Shown here: piece by piece, positions 32,631 to 34,288 of the stretch
How positions within the stretch are numbered: position 1 is the first letter of the stretch
How the letters are laid out: each line of letters starts with the position of its first letter
Source of the DNA: Planctomycetota bacterium
Lineage (GTDB): Bacteria > Planctomycetota > PLA2 > JAEUHO01
NCBI GenBank assembly: GCA_029259775.1
Contig: JAJDEN010000047.1
Span: 1 to 34,288, forward strand
DNA length: 34,288 nucleotides
Reading direction: 5' to 3'
Made by a program: the position numbers and the translations under genes
The notes under the pieces: generated by a model
What the model was told of the DNA's origin: nothing
The model's input: the letters and a program-made list of their open reading frames with translations, nothing else
Database searches by the model: none

Positions 32631-33269
32631 ATGCTCAAGCAGATCCTCGGCCGGTGGAACCCCGGCTGGAAGCAGGCCCGGTGGAAGGCGACCCTGATCG
32701 CGATGCCGATCATCTGCCTCTGTGTGCCGTTGCTCTTCCTCGCGCTGCCCTACCTCGAGATCCTCAACGACATGGCGGTCCAGCCCAAGGGCAAGGCCCA
32801 GGGCCACTACGGTTGGTTCAGCGACCAGATCATCCCCGTCGAGCGGGCGGCCGTCGCCGGGACCGTGCCGATGGGCGTCGATCCTCCCTACGCGCTCGAG
32901 TACGTCGTGACCGAGAAGGACGAGGAAAAGGCCGCGGTCTACGCCGGCAAGACGCTCGTCAATCCGATTGCCAAGCCGACGCGCGCTGACATGCGCCGCG
33001 GCGCGGAGATCTTCGGCCGCATCTGCTGGACGTGCCATGGCAAGCAGGCCGACGGCGACGGTCCGATCGTCGGTCCCGACTGGTTCCCGGCGCCGCCTTC
33101 GCTGCACACGCCCCAGGCCAACGGCTACCCCGACGGCCGCATCTGGCACGTCATGACGCGCGGTCAGAACAAGATGCCGTCCTATGCCGACACGCTGACG
33201 CCGCTGGAGCGTTGGCAGGTCGTCCACTTCGTGCGCGCCCTTCAGCTGGCCAAGAAGAAGGCAAACTAG
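32631..33269 (+). CDS. actE: Alternative complex III subunit ActE, monoheme cytochrome c
   Basis: A 212-residue membrane-anchored cytochrome c. One N-terminal helix (about 22-44), then a class I cytochrome domain with heme motif CWTCH (about 134-138) and the axial Met in MPSYAD. ActE receives electrons from ActA and hands them to a terminal oxidase or soluble carrier. GGGGAGG precedes the ATG, which is three bases after the actD stop. Confidence 0.92.
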   Translation: MLKQILGRWNPGWKQARWKATLIAMPIICLCVPLLFLALPYLEILNDMAVQPKGKAQGHYGWFSDQIIPVERAAVAGTVPMGVDPPYALEYVVTEKDEEKAAVYAGKTLVNPIAKPTRADMRRGAEIFGRICWTCHGKQADGDGPIVGPDWFPAPPSLHTPQANGYPDGRIWHVMTRGQNKMPSYADTLTPLERWQVVHFVRALQLAKKKAN

Positions 33270-34288
33270 ATGAGCGATTCACCGATCACCGGCGAAGCCG
33301 TTCCCACACCGCCCGCTGCGGCGACGCCGGCCCCGGCCCCGGCCCCGTCGTCGAAGGCGGGCACGCTGAAGACCATCGGCCTCGTGCTGCTCGCGATCGG
33401 CGGCATCCTCTGCGCCATCGCCTACCTGGACGAGAGCCAGCGCCAGCGCTTCGGCTTCGCCTACATGCTGGGCTTCGTCTTCGCCTGGTCCATCGTGATC
33501 GGCAGCCTGTTCTTCATCGGCCTCCAGCACGCGACGCGTTCCGTCTGGTCCGTCGTCCTGCGTCGCTGCGCCGAGATGCTCGCTGCGCCGATGTGGATCC
33601 TCGGGCTGCTGTTCGTACCGCTCTTCGCGATGGCGATGCTCAACCCCGAGCACACGATCTTCGCGTGGCTCCGCTCCCTCGAAGAGAGCGGCATGACGGA
33701 GTATCTCAAGGGTGAGAAGGCGCCGTACCTCAACGAGACCTTCTTCCTTGTGCGGACGGTCTTCTACTTCGTCGTCTGGATCGCGTTCACCTACTTCTTC
33801 GTGCGTACGTCGCTCAAGCAGGACGCAGGCAACGCTGGAGCGCGCGGCACGATCCGGATGCGCAAGTTCTCCGGGCCGTTCCTCATCCTCTTCGGCTTCA
33901 CGACGACCTTCGCGGCCTTCGACTGGCTCATGAGCCTCGAGCCGAGCTGGTTCAGCACGATCTACGGCGTCTACGCCTTCTCGGGCATCGTGCTGTGCGG
34001 GCTGGCCGCCATCACGCTGGTCGTGGTCACGCTGCGCGCCAAGGGCCTGATCGCGCCGGAGGTGGTCACCAAGCATCACCTCTACAGCCTCGGCGGCCTG
34101 ATGTTCGCCTTCACGTGCTTCTGGGCCTACATCTCGTTCAGTCAGTTCATGCTGATCTGGTACGCGAACATCCCCGAAGAGACGATCTACTACATCAAGC
34201 GCCTCGAGAACGGCTGGCAGCCCGTCACGCTCGCCGTCGTCCTCTTCCGATTCGTCCTGCCCTTCTTCTTGCTGCTCGGACGCGGCGC
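33270..34288 (+). CDS. actF: Alternative complex III subunit ActF, NrfD-like membrane protein (partial)
   Basis: At least 339 residues, cut by the window end. An Ala/Pro-rich N-terminus of about 30 residues is followed by repeated hydrophobic helices including IGLQHATRSVWSVVLRR, FAAFDWLMSLEPSWFST and CFWAYISFSQFMLIWYAN, all typical of ActF, the second NrfD-like subunit and a paralogue of ActC. It probably has the remaining two or three helices beyond the window. It starts directly after the actE stop with AAGAAGG eight bases upstream. Confidence 0.92.
   Translation, partial: MSDSPITGEAVPTPPAAATPAPAPAPSSKAGTLKTIGLVLLAIGGILCAIAYLDESQRQRFGFAYMLGFVFAWSIVIGSLFFIGLQHATRSVWSVVLRRCAEMLAAPMWILGLLFVPLFAMAMLNPEHTIFAWLRSLEESGMTEYLKGEKAPYLNETFFLVRTVFYFVVWIAFTYFFVRTSLKQDAGNAGARGTIRMRKFSGPFLILFGFTTTFAAFDWLMSLEPSWFSTIYGVYAFSGIVLCGLAAITLVVVTLRAKGLIAPEVVTKHHLYSLGGLMFAFTCFWAYISFSQFMLIWYANIPEETIYYIKRLENGWQPVTLAVVLFRFVLPFFLLLGRG

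Noticed and set aside
1..34288. tRNA, rRNA, CRISPR array, insertion sequence or prophage genes
   Set aside because: None recognised: no cloverleaf-like segments, no regular direct-repeat/spacer arrays and no transposase or integrase motifs.

Overview
The window is a stretch of high-GC chromosome from a Gram-negative, respiring bacterium. The right end carries the alternative complex III (ACIII, actABCDEF) operon. This complex replaces cytochrome bc1 in Planctomycetota, Bacteroidota, Myxococcota, Acidobacteriota, Gemmatimonadota and some other phyla. High GC, ACIII, DUF547 proteins, a zinc-finger/ECF sigma pair and an FHA-protease fit a planctomycete-like or myxobacterium-like soil or water bacterium. 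I cannot fix the phylum from sequence alone. No rRNA, tRNA, CRISPR array, IS element or phage gene was seen.

Layout. (1) 99-14474: twelve genes, all on the minus strand, many joined by 4-nt ATGA overlaps. In transcription order (right to left): DUF547 secreted protein, arsM-like arsenic methyltransferase, PiT-family phosphate/arsenate-type permease, arsS radical SAM, a membrane TVP38(VTT)-DUF547 fusion, a mercuric-reductase-like FAD oxidoreductase, a periplasmic rhodanese-fold protein lacking the catalytic Cys, a GT-C polyprenyl-type glycosyltransferase, a GT2 glycosyltransferase, a membrane-anchored GltB2-like FMN protein, a DoxX-like protein and an acetolactate-synthase-like ThDP enzyme. 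The core (arsM-PiT-arsS) looks like an organoarsenical (arsenosugar-type) pathway. (2) 14684-15840: DUF2721 membrane protein and NAD(P)HX epimerase (plus strand). (3) 15818-16716: ECF sigma factor with a HC2-type zinc anti-sigma (minus). (4) 16768-18476: divergent class II glutamine amidotransferase and alpha/beta hydrolase. (5) 18589-21302: FHA-TM-trypsin-like protease, a His-box membrane hydroxylase and a LysE-type exporter (plus). (6) 21371-23554: SpoIIE-type phosphatase (minus), then an AhpD-like protein behind a perfect palindromic operator and a DoxX-like protein (plus). (7) 23607-25467: a tripartite HipBST toxin-antitoxin module, with a decayed AhpD-like gene fragment at its 3' side and three copies of a TACCG-N6-CGGT operator exactly 71 bp apart at its 5' side. 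(8) 25583-26808: HtpX protease and a small lipoprotein (minus). (9) 27108-34288: actA-F, with actF cut by the window end.

How the genes work together. ArsM would methylate trivalent arsenic, ArsS would add the 5'-deoxyadenosyl group to a methylarsenical, and the PiT permease could bring in arsenate or phosphate. The downstream membrane, redox and sugar-transfer genes are candidate partners, but this is inference from position. The act operon encodes a quinol oxidase module: Fe-S/heme subunits ActA, B and E with quinone-binding NrfD-like ActC and ActF. The most unusual signals are the regularly spaced triple operator of hipBST, the PiT permease inside an arsM/arsS pair, the TVP38-DUF547 fusion and the FHA-TM-protease.
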